Shown here: positions 1 to 5,418 of the stretch, one piece after another
Numbering within the stretch: position 1 is the stretch's first letter
Layout of the letters: each line of letters starts with the position of its first letter
Assembly: GCA_030671915.1 (NCBI GenBank)
Contig: DAOVHN010000157.1
Span: 1-6,253 of the forward strand
Direction of reading: 5' to 3'
Source: Pseudomonadota bacterium
GTDB taxonomy: Bacteria > Pseudomonadota > Alphaproteobacteria > UBA8366 > JADFVY01
Length of the DNA: 6,253 nt
Notes under the pieces: model-generated
Told to the model about the DNA's origin: nothing
The model's database searches: none
Seen by the model: only the letters and a program-made list of their open reading frames with translations
Position numbers and translations under genes: made by a program

Positions 1-991
1 CAACATCCCGGAGGAATTCGGCGGCGGCGGGCTCGACAACCTGACCTTCGCGCTGCTGGAGCGCGAGTTGGGCCGCACCTCCATGGGGCTCAATCACTGG
101 TGGGGCCGGCCGTCCAATATTCTGTGCGCCGGCACGCCGGAACAGCGCGAGCGGTACCTGATCCCCTGCGTCAAGGGCGAGCGGCACGATGCGCTTGCCA
201 TGACCGAACCCGACGCGGGCTCTGACGTGCGCGGCATGAAATGCACGGCCCGGCGCGACGGCGGCGACTGGGTGATCAACGGCACCAAGCATTTCATCAG
301 CCACGCCGACATAGCCGATTTCATTATCGTCTTCATCGCCACCGGCGAGGAGGAAACCCCGCGCGGGCCGAAGAAACGCATCACATGCTTCCTGATCGAC
401 CGGGGCACGCCGGGCTTCGAGATTCGGCCCGGCTACAATTCGGTCTCGCATCGCGGCTACAACAACAGCATCCTGAATTTCGACGAGTGCCGGGTGCCGG
501 ATGCCCAGATCCTGGGCGAGGAAGGCAAGGGCTTCGAGGTCGCCAACGACTGGCTCTATGCGACGCGTATCTCGGTGGCGACCATGTGCGTCGGCCGGGC
601 GCGCCGCGTCTTCGACATGGCCGCCGAATGGTGCGTGACGCGCAAACAATTCGGCCAGGCCATCGGCAAATTCCAGGGAACCAGCTTCAAGCTGGCCGAC
701 ATGATCACCGAGATCGACGCGGCCGACTGGCTGACCCTGGCCTCGGCCTGGAAGCTGGACCAGGGACAGGACGCCAATCGCGAGATCGCCTCGGCCAAGC
801 TCTATGCGTCCGAGATGCTGGCCCGCGTCACCGACGAGGCGATCCAGATCCATGGCGGCATGGGGCTGATGGACGATCTGCCGCTGGAACGCTTCTGGCG
901 CGACGCCCGGGTCGAGCGCATCTGGGACGGCACCTCGGAAATCCAGCGCCACATCATCTCGCGCTCGATTTTACGGCCGCTGGAGGGATAG
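1..991 (+). CDS. acyl-CoA dehydrogenase, 5'-truncated by the window edge
   Basis: FAD-dependent alpha,beta-desaturation of an acyl-CoA, passing electrons to ETF in the cytoplasm. The reading frame is open from base 2 (first residues NIPEEFGGGGLDN, a typical N-terminal-domain stretch) to TAG at 989-991. The 329 visible residues leave about 50 missing against the usual ~380. The first ACAD signature (AMTEPDAGSD) begins near fragment residue 66. RKQFG and KFQGTSFKLADM mark the C-terminal helical domain. The second signature is QIHGGMG followed by RFWRDARVERIWDGTSEIQR. The catalytic Glu of the MCAD type (YEGT) is Asp309 here (WDGT), while the position used by isovaleryl-CoA dehydrogenase is Thr188, so Asp is the only obvious base. 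Its neighbours are an acyl-CoA synthetase and a CaiD-like crotonase. A CaiA-like role is possible, but the sequence alone does not set the substrate. Family assignment is very secure. Confidence 0.95.
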   Translation, partial: NIPEEFGGGGLDNLTFALLERELGRTSMGLNHWWGRPSNILCAGTPEQRERYLIPCVKGERHDALAMTEPDAGSDVRGMKCTARRDGGDWVINGTKHFISHADIADFIIVFIATGEEETPRGPKKRITCFLIDRGTPGFEIRPGYNSVSHRGYNNSILNFDECRVPDAQILGEEGKGFEVANDWLYATRISVATMCVGRARRVFDMAAEWCVTRKQFGQAIGKFQGTSFKLADMITEIDAADWLTLASAWKLDQGQDANREIASAKLYASEMLARVTDEAIQIHGGMGLMDDLPLERFWRDARVERIWDGTSEIQRHIISRSILRPLEG

Positions 992-1009
992 GCGTGCACT
1001 CACCCACCA

Positions 1010-1109
1010 CCCCCTCCCAACCCTCCCCCGCAGGCGGGAGAGGGCTATCTGGAGCGAATTTCGCGATAGAGCCCCTCTCCCGCTTGCGGGGGCAGGGTTG
1101 GGGAGGGGG
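1010..1109. repeat. C/G-rich intergenic palindromic repeat
   Basis: This is a ~100 bp imperfect inverted repeat. The left arm, about 1010-1049, is C-rich and ends in GGGCTATC. The right arm, about 1065-1109, begins GATAGAGCCCC and ends TTGGGGAGGGGG. The arms match over most of their length with a few single-base indels. The centre is the small palindrome GCGAATTTCGC (1054-1064). Each arm is itself nearly self-complementary (CCCTCCCCCGC against GCGGGAGAGGG), so a cloverleaf-like fold is possible. The sequence resembles widely scattered C/G-rich repeat units of GC-rich proteobacterial genomes; that resemblance is from memory and not searched. It lies wholly between the stop of the dehydrogenase and the start of the synthetase. 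As RNA it could act as an attenuator, terminator or stabilising hairpin, though no T-run follows. Confidence 0.85.
1102..1109 (+). promoter_or_regulatory. repeat-borne Shine-Dalgarno-like site
   Basis: GGAG at 1102-1105, within the right end of the palindromic repeat, stands 7 nt before an in-frame ATG at 1113 of the synthetase. The alternative start at 1134 has only a weak AGG at 1124-1126. If 1113 is used, the repeat supplies the ribosome-binding site and the protein gains seven residues (MRAAGNA). The G-rich run could also match an anti-SD by chance. Confidence 0.35.
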
Positions 1110-1133
1110 CCTATGCGAGCGGCAGGCAACGCC

Positions 1134-3191
1134 ATGACCAGCCTGCAACGCCTGCTCCGCCCAAAGACAATCGCCATTGTCGGCGGGCGCGAGGCCGAGA
1201 TCGTCGCCGAGCAATGCGATCGCCTGGGCTACGAGGGCACGATCTGGCCGGTCAGCCCGAAACGCGACAGCATCGCCGGGCGCGACTGTTTGAGGCGGCT
1301 GGAGGATCTGCCGGAGGCCCCGGACGCCGTCTTCATCGCCATTCCCGCGGAACCGACGATCGAGGCGGTCGAGGTGCTCGCCGGCACGGGCGCCGGCGGC
1401 ATCGTCTGTTTCGCGTCGGGTTTTCGCGAAGTCGGCGGCGCCGGCATTGAGCGCCAGGAACGGCTGGTCACCGCCGCCGGCGCCAAACCGATGATGGGGC
1501 CGAACTGCCACGGCTTCGTCAATTACCTGGACGGCGCGGCCCTGTGGCCCGACCAGCATGGCGGGGAGCGGGTGGAACGCGGCGTCGCCATCGTCACCCA
1601 GAGCGGCAATATCGCGATCAACCTGTCCATGCAGCAGCGCTCGCTTGAACTGGCCTATCTGGTCACCCTGGGCAACCAGGCCGCCATCGGCATTCCCGAA
1701 TGCATCGAGGCCCTGGCCGCGGATCAGCGGGTCACCGCCATCGGCCTGCATGTCGAGGGCCTGGGCGATATCGGCGCCTTCGAGCGCGCCGCCGCCGCCG
1801 CGCGGGCAGCCGGCGTTCCCATTGTGGCACTGAAGACCGGGCGGTCGATCAAGGGCGCGGAGATCGCCCTGTCGCACACCGCCTCGCTGGCCGGCCCGGA
1901 CGGGCTTTACGACGCGTTGTTCGAGCGGCTCGGCGTGGCACGCGTCCATACCATCCCGGAACTGCTGGAAACCCTGAAGCTGCTGTCGGTCGGCGGGCCA
2001 CTGGCGGGCAACCGGGTCTGTTCGATGAGCTGTTCCGGCGGCGAAGCCACACTGATGGCGGATCTGGCCGAGGGCCGCGCGGTGGAATTCCCGCCGATGG
2101 CGCCGGATCATCGCGAGCGCGTCGCCGCCACCCTGAACGAACTGGTCAGCGTCTCCAACCCGCTGGACTACCACACCTTCATCTGGGGCCAGGAAGACCA
2201 ACTCGCCGCGACCTTCACCGCCATGATGAGCGGCGGCTACGACCTGTCGATGGTGGTGCTGGATTTCCCCCGGCGCAGCCGTTGCAACGACGAAGACTGG
2301 TGGTCGACCGTCAACGCCGTCGTTCACGCCGCGCAAGCGACCGGCGGGCGCGCCGCGGTGCTGGCCAGCATGCAGGAGTGCCTGCCGGAGGATGTCGGCG
2401 CGCATCTGACCGAACAGGGCGTCGCCCCGATGATGGGCATGGCGGAAACCCTGACGGCGATCGAGGCCGCCGCGCGGATCGGCCAGGTGCAAGCCAACGG
2501 CGAGCCCCCTGCCCTGCTGCATCCCGCCTTGCCGGCCCATGACGGAAGCCGGGTATACGACGAGTGGGAATCGAAGCGCATGCTGGCGGCGCGGGGCTTG
2601 GCCGTGCCGGAGGCCGCGCTGGTGACCTCGGCAACGGAGGCCGTGGCGGCGGCCGAGGCGCTGGGTTATCCCGTCGCCGTCAAGGCGGTGTCGGCAGAGA
2701 TCGCGCACAAGACCGAGGCCGGGGCCGTCGCGCTGAACCTGATCGACGCCGACGCCGTGGACGAGGCGGCGACAAGAATGCTCGGCATTTCAGGCCGCGT
2801 ACTGGTGGAAAAGATGGTCACCGACGGCGTCGCCGAGCTGATCGTCGGCATCGACCGCGACGCCCAGTTCGGGCCCTATCTGGTGGTCGGGTTCGGCGGC
2901 GTACTGGTGGAGCTGATCAACGACAGCCGGACCCTGCTGCTGCCGACCGACCGCGACCAGGTACTGGCGGCCCTGCAATCGCTGAAGACGGCGCCGATGC
3001 TGACCGGCTATCGCGGCCTGCCCGTCGCCGACATGGACGCGGCGGTCGATGCCATCATGGCGATCGCGGCATTTGCGGACGAACATGCCGCCAACATTCT
3101 TGAATTGGATGTGAATCCCTTGATAGTAAGGCCCATCGGCGAGGGCGCCATCGCCGCCGACGCGCTGATCCGCCTGGCTGAACCGGAATGA
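1134..3191 (+). CDS. acyl-CoA synthetase (NDP-forming), acetate--CoA ligase family
   Basis: Single-chain ADP-forming-type acyl-CoA synthetase that interconverts an acid, CoA and NTP with acyl-CoA, NDP and phosphate. At 685 residues it is near the usual ~700. Order of parts: CoA-binding Rossmann domain (IAIVGG near residue 13, through GPNCHG at 122-127); succinyl-CoA-ligase-like domains starting at TQSGN (155-159) and holding SHTASLAG, whose His248 fits the phosphorylated His of the alpha part; a second SGG-containing segment (CSGGEATLMAD); and a C-terminal ATP-grasp domain from about residue 474, with AHKTEAG (His525), VVGFGGVLVEL, GYRGLP and LDVNPL. No GNAT acetyltransferase domain is attached. 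Start 1134 gives the family-like N-terminus MTSLQRLLRPKTIAIVGG; 1113 is possible, and 1098 TTG lies inside the repeat. The next gene follows 44 nt on. It may be the CoA-activating enzyme for the cluster, where classical carnitine systems use an AMP-forming ligase (CaiC). Substrate unknown. Confidence 0.92.
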   Translation: MTSLQRLLRPKTIAIVGGREAEIVAEQCDRLGYEGTIWPVSPKRDSIAGRDCLRRLEDLPEAPDAVFIAIPAEPTIEAVEVLAGTGAGGIVCFASGFREVGGAGIERQERLVTAAGAKPMMGPNCHGFVNYLDGAALWPDQHGGERVERGVAIVTQSGNIAINLSMQQRSLELAYLVTLGNQAAIGIPECIEALAADQRVTAIGLHVEGLGDIGAFERAAAAARAAGVPIVALKTGRSIKGAEIALSHTASLAGPDGLYDALFERLGVARVHTIPELLETLKLLSVGGPLAGNRVCSMSCSGGEATLMADLAEGRAVEFPPMAPDHRERVAATLNELVSVSNPLDYHTFIWGQEDQLAATFTAMMSGGYDLSMVVLDFPRRSRCNDEDWWSTVNAVVHAAQATGGRAAVLASMQECLPEDVGAHLTEQGVAPMMGMAETLTAIEAAARIGQVQANGEPPALLHPALPAHDGSRVYDEWESKRMLAARGLAVPEAALVTSATEAVAAAEALGYPVAVKAVSAEIAHKTEAGAVALNLIDADAVDEAATRMLGISGRVLVEKMVTDGVAELIVGIDRDAQFGPYLVVGFGGVLVELINDSRTLLLPTDRDQVLAALQSLKTAPMLTGYRGLPVADMDAAVDAIMAIAAFADEHAANILELDVNPLIVRPIGEGAIAADALIRLAEPE
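3188..3191 (+). other. ATGA stop/start overlap (alternative start of the caiD-like gene)
   Basis: The synthetase TGA (3189-3191) overlaps an ATG (3188-3190) that is in frame with the downstream crotonase and would add 16 residues (MKQEKHLPHDEQTEKS). This is the classical arrangement for translational coupling. The added residues are charged and have no counterpart in E. coli CaiD as recalled, so the start at 3236 is preferred. Confidence 0.4.
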
Positions 3192-3225
3192 AACAAGAGA
3201 AGCATTTACCACATGACGAACAGAC

Positions 3226-3229
3226 GGAG
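3226..3229 (+). promoter_or_regulatory. ribosome-binding site deciding the caiD-like start
   Basis: GGAG followed by 6 nt (AAAAGC with its preceding context) and then ATG at 3236. This site, together with alignment of the resulting N-terminus to CaiD, selects 3236 over the ATGA-coupled start at 3188. Confidence 0.6.
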
Positions 3230-3235
3230 AAAAGC

Positions 3236-4018
3236 ATGACCAACCCCGTGAAAACCGAGCGCCGAGGCGCGGTGCTGGAGGTGACGCTGGATCGGCCCAA
3301 GGCCAACGCCATCGACGCCGCGACCAGCCGCGTCATGGGCGACGTCTTCGCCGAATTCCGCGACGACCCGGAATTGCGCGTCGCTATCCTGACCGGCGGC
3401 GGCGAGCGTTTCTTCTGCGCCGGCTGGGACCTGAAGGCGGCGGCCGAGGGCGAGGCGCCGGATTCCGATTACGGCGTCGGCGGTTTCGGCGGCCTGCAGG
3501 AATTGCCGGACATGAACAAGCCGGTGATCGCCGCGGTCAACGGCATGGCGCTGGGCGGCGGGTTCGAGTTGATGATCTCCTGCGACATCATCCTGGCGGC
3601 CGAGGACGCCACCTTCGCGCTGCCGGAAATCCGCTCGGGCACGATCGCCGATGCGGCCACGGTAAAACTGACCCGCCGCATTCCCTACCACGTCGCCATG
3701 GAACTGCTGCTCACCGGCCGCTGGATGGATACGGAAGAGGCCGAACGCTGGGGGCTGGTCAATGAAATCGTCCCGAAGAAACAGTTGATGACCCGGGCCC
3801 GCGAGGTCGCCGATTTGCTGGCTAGCGGCCCGCCCCTGGTCTACGCGGCGATCAAGGAGGTCGACCGCATGACCGGCCACCTGCCGGTGCAGGAGGCCAT
3901 GGACATGCTCAACGGCCGCAAGCTGAAAACCATCGACACCCTCTACAGCAGCGAAGACCAGCTCGAAGGCGCCAAGGCCTTCGCCGAGAAGCGCGACCCC
4001 GTCTGGAAGGGACGGTAG
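3236..4018 (+). CDS. caiD: CaiD-like carnitinyl-CoA dehydratase / crotonobetainyl-CoA hydratase (crotonase family)
   Basis: Crotonase-fold enzyme expected to add or remove water on an enoyl-CoA in the cytoplasm. The 260-residue product aligns from memory with E. coli CaiD (261 residues) without gaps through residue 131. Shared blocks include LDRPKANAID, AGWDLKAAAEGEAPD, KPVIAAVNG and GGGFEL, and both end in AFAEKRDPVWKGR. The two glutamates reported as important in CaiD fall at the same numbers, Glu111 (GGGFE) and Glu131 (ALPE). The loop after Glu131, which in CaiD and most crotonases carries P-x-x-GG (GIVPDSGG), reads GTIADAATVKL here, losing the Pro and the Gly pair. Start 3236 has GGAG 6 nt upstream; 3188 (ATGA overlap) would add 16 residues. 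It follows the synthetase by 44 nt, likely in one transcript. Substrate could be a carnitine relative or another short branched acyl-CoA. Confidence 0.88.
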   Translation: MTNPVKTERRGAVLEVTLDRPKANAIDAATSRVMGDVFAEFRDDPELRVAILTGGGERFFCAGWDLKAAAEGEAPDSDYGVGGFGGLQELPDMNKPVIAAVNGMALGGGFELMISCDIILAAEDATFALPEIRSGTIADAATVKLTRRIPYHVAMELLLTGRWMDTEEAERWGLVNEIVPKKQLMTRAREVADLLASGPPLVYAAIKEVDRMTGHLPVQEAMDMLNGRKLKTIDTLYSSEDQLEGAKAFAEKRDPVWKGR

Positions 4019-4025
4019 GGCCCTA
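4016..4025. other. palindrome formed by two convergent TAG stop codons
   Basis: TAGGGCCCTA is a perfect 10 bp palindrome. Its first three bases are the stop of the caiD-like gene and its last three are the reverse-strand stop of the small secreted protein, with only GGCC's four-base core region between. TGGAA (4004-4008) and TTCCA (4026-4030) flank it as a further inverted pair at unequal distance. No T-run follows on either strand, so it is a weak bidirectional terminator candidate at best. Confidence 0.5.
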
Positions 4026-4490
4026 TTCCACCACGATCAGCTTGTAGTCCGGGGTCGGGTTCAGCGGGCAGGAATAGACGTAATCCCCCACCTTCAGCTC
4101 GATTTCGTAATCCTTCGTGACGCCTTTGGCGAGGCCGCCGCCGGAGACGCTGGGCAGGGTAGCGCGGTTGATTATGCCATCGCCGCGCAGCCAGAAGCCC
4201 AGATCATAGGGCACGTTACTGTTGGTCACGCGGAACACGTATTTCCCGGGCTTCAATGTCATCGTCGCCGCCGCGGCCAGGCGCGTCTCGCCGGTATCGC
4301 CGTTGATCTTGTCGCAGTCGGCCTTTCTGGCCGATTTGTAGCCATGGTCGACGCCGCCCTCGGATTCGAGGAACTGGCAAGGCGTCTGCGTCAGTTCGAT
4401 AACGGTCGCCGCGACCGCCACTCCGTGTCCGGAAAGCGCCAGGGCAAGCCCCAGCGACAGGGCGGAAACAACAAGAACCTTAAGCGGCAT
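4023..4490 (-). CDS. small exported cupredoxin-like protein, copper ligands not evident
   Basis: Product of 155 residues with a clear Sec signal: Lys4, hydrophobic stretch 5-19, and a likely cut after AVA or VAA (27/28 or 28/29), so it acts in the periplasm. The start ATG at 4490 has a strong GGAGG with 5 nt spacing; an upstream TTG at 4508 lacks that support. The mature part looks like a single beta-sandwich domain. LKPGKYVFRVTNSNVPYDLGFWL (79-101) and LKVGDYVYSCPLNPTPDYKLIVVE (132-155) resemble the strands around the metal site of cupredoxins, with Cys141 where the copper Cys would be. The expected His after the Cys is absent (PLNPTPDY), there is no His in the NVPYDL segment, and the only mature His is His49. 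Cys38 and Cys59 may form a disulfide. I do not recognise a named family. Function unknown; it converges on the preceding operon and is probably transcribed alone. Confidence 0.82.
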   Translation of the reverse strand: MPLKVLVVSALSLGLALALSGHGVAVAATVIELTQTPCQFLESEGGVDHGYKSARKADCDKINGDTGETRLAAAATMTLKPGKYVFRVTNSNVPYDLGFWLRGDGIINRATLPSVSGGGLAKGVTKDYEIELKVGDYVYSCPLNPTPDYKLIVVE

Positions 4491-4492
4491 GC

Positions 4493-4500
4493 TCACCTCC
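4493..4500 (-). promoter_or_regulatory. strong ribosome-binding site of the small exported protein
   Basis: On the reverse strand the bases read GGAGGTGA, then GC and ATG at 4490. This near-perfect anti-16S match fixes the start at 4490 and places the signal peptide at the very N-terminus. Confidence 0.8.
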
Positions 4501-4719
4501 GTTGGCAAGATTTGACAAAGACTTGTATCAGGATATGGGCCGAACCGGCCGGCCGGGCAACAAACTATCTTTCACAAACGCGTCAGGGCGAACTCTCGAC
4601 TGTCCAGTTTTCCGGTCGACGCTTGCACCGGCCCGCCGGAGTCCGAAAAATGCCGCCTGAAGCCCCGGCGTGCCCGGCATTACCAAGGATCGCCGATAAT
4701 GACTCGTTCTCAGCGGTTT

Positions 4720-4748
4720 TTGGCATTACTTTTCGGGGGCAACATAAA
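4720..4748 (+). promoter_or_regulatory. sigma70-type promoter candidate for the molybdopterin-fold/kinase pair
   Basis: TTGGCA (4720-4725, 5 of 6 to TTGACA) is followed by a 17-nt spacer and CATAAA (4743-4748, 4 of 6 to TATAAT). Transcription would begin near 4755, giving a 25-40 nt leader to the preferred starts at 4780 or 4795 and ruling out the earlier ATG at 4699. Not experimentally supported; alphaproteobacterial promoters often diverge from this consensus. Confidence 0.5.
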
Positions 4749-4779
4749 TTTCCCCTCAATCACGAGAAGGTCTATTTCG

Positions 4780-5343
4780 GTGGTCGATAACCCTATGCCA
4801 GCCCGGCGGCAAACGCCGCGATATATTTGGAACCCGGTTCGCACAGCCCTTGCCGCCATGGCGGGCGCCGTCTTGTGGCTCGCGCCCGTGGGTTCGCCGG
4901 CCAGGGCGGACCAGCTCGAGCCCCCCACCGGCGAAGTGCTGCTGATCGTGGGGGGAGAGATCGAGAACACCAACATCCGCGACGAAGCGCATTTCGACCG
5001 CGAGATGCTCCGCGCGCTTGGAATGACCGAAATCGTCTCCCGCACGCCGTGGCACGAGAAGGACACGGTGTTCGAAGGCGTGCTTGCGCTCAGGGTGATG
5101 GAAGCCGTTGGCGCCAGGGGGACATCGGTGCGCGCGATCGCGGCCAACGATTACAAGGTGTCGCTGCCGTTCGAGGATTTCGCCGGCTACGGTGTCCTGT
5201 TGGCAATGTATGTCGATGGCGAGGCCCTGCGGCTGCGGACCAAGGGGCCGATCTGGGTAATTTATCCCGAAGGGACGGACCTGCCGTCCCACGCGCGAGA
5301 GGAACGTATGATATGGCAACTCGTTAAACTTCACGTAGAATAA
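4780..5343 (+). CDS. secreted oxidoreductase molybdopterin-binding-fold protein lacking the Mo-ligand cysteine
   Basis: Product of 187 residues with an N-terminal signal: RR at 9-10, hydrophobic segment about 22-35, and a probable cut after ARA (43/44). The mature ~144 residues fit the fold of the sulfite-oxidase/YedY molybdopterin-binding domain in miniature: GEVLLIVGGEI at the start, FDREMLRALG, TPWHEKDTVFEGV, ANDYKVSLPFEDF, YGVLLAMYVDGEAL, and the characteristic KGPIWVIYP. True enzymes of this group bind molybdenum through a conserved Cys. This protein has no Cys anywhere, so catalysis by that route is unlikely. GTG at 4780 has AGAAGG 9 nt upstream; ATG at 4795 is the alternative; ATG at 4699 would bury the signal and precedes the predicted promoter. 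A histidine kinase begins 75 nt downstream, suggesting a periplasmic sensing or binding role (inference). Confidence 0.82.
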   Translation: MVDNPMPARRQTPRYIWNPVRTALAAMAGAVLWLAPVGSPARADQLEPPTGEVLLIVGGEIENTNIRDEAHFDREMLRALGMTEIVSRTPWHEKDTVFEGVLALRVMEAVGARGTSVRAIAANDYKVSLPFEDFAGYGVLLAMYVDGEALRLRTKGPIWVIYPEGTDLPSHAREERMIWQLVKLHVE

Positions 5344-5345
5344 TG

Positions 5346-5391
5346 CGGATGTGCTGAACTGCCCGCCCCGGTTACAGTCTCGGGGCATCCG
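5346..5391 (+). promoter_or_regulatory. intergenic hairpin between the secreted protein and kinase genes
   Basis: GCCCCG (5365-5370) pairs with CGGGGC (5381-5386) across a 10-nt loop. The stem can be extended by CGGAT (5346-5350) pairing with ATCCG (5387-5391), leaving a one-sided bulge of about 14 nt. No T-run follows, so it is not a standard intrinsic terminator. It may tune the ratio of secreted partner to kinase by RNA processing or attenuation (inference). Confidence 0.4.
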
Positions 5392-5418
5392 AACAGGCAA
5401 ACCCGCTGGAGCGTTTCT

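Larger units (their letters stand above)
4491..4779. other. divergent intergenic region
   Basis: 289 bases between the leftward secreted-protein gene and the rightward molybdopterin-fold gene. It is less G/C-biased near its right end and reads like non-coding DNA; in-frame codons just upstream of 4780 are AT-rich compared with the neighbouring genes. It contains the perfect palindrome CCGGCCGGCCGG (4545-4556), an isolated TTGACA (4512-4517) without a good -10, and the rightward promoter candidate listed separately. A convincing promoter for the leftward gene was not found. Confidence 0.6.

Noticed and set aside
241..1137. Forward open frame of 298 codons overlapping the dehydrogenase
   Set aside because: Its composition is dominated by Arg, Gly, His and Pro, it has no motifs, and it lies out of frame with the clear acyl-CoA dehydrogenase.
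954..2708. Long open frame on the reverse strand (584 codons) across the synthetase
   Set aside because: It is antisense to a well-supported enzyme, is rich in Arg, Gly, His and Gln as expected from a GC-rich shadow frame, shows no domain motif, and reads through the palindromic repeat.
4512..4539. Perfect TTGACA (4512-4517) with TATGGG 16 nt downstream as a rightward promoter
   Set aside because: The -10 matches only three of six positions and transcription would leave a leader of over 230 nt; the candidate at 4720 is better placed. A minor second promoter cannot be excluded.
4535..4570. Leftward promoter TTGCCC, 17 nt, CATATC for the secreted-protein gene
   Set aside because: The matches are only 4 of 6 and 3 of 6 in a GC-rich palindromic context, too weak to annotate.
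4699..4779. Upstream ATG at 4699 as start of the molybdopterin-fold gene, despite AAGGA 9 nt before it
   Set aside because: The extra codons are AT-rich and unlike the rest of the gene, would place about 30 residues before the signal peptide, and lie over the promoter candidate at 4720-4748.
4344..4790. Forward open frame of 148 codons across the intergenic region
   Set aside because: It starts inside the reverse-strand secreted-protein gene, has no motif or good RBS, and its codon use does not resemble the flanking genes.
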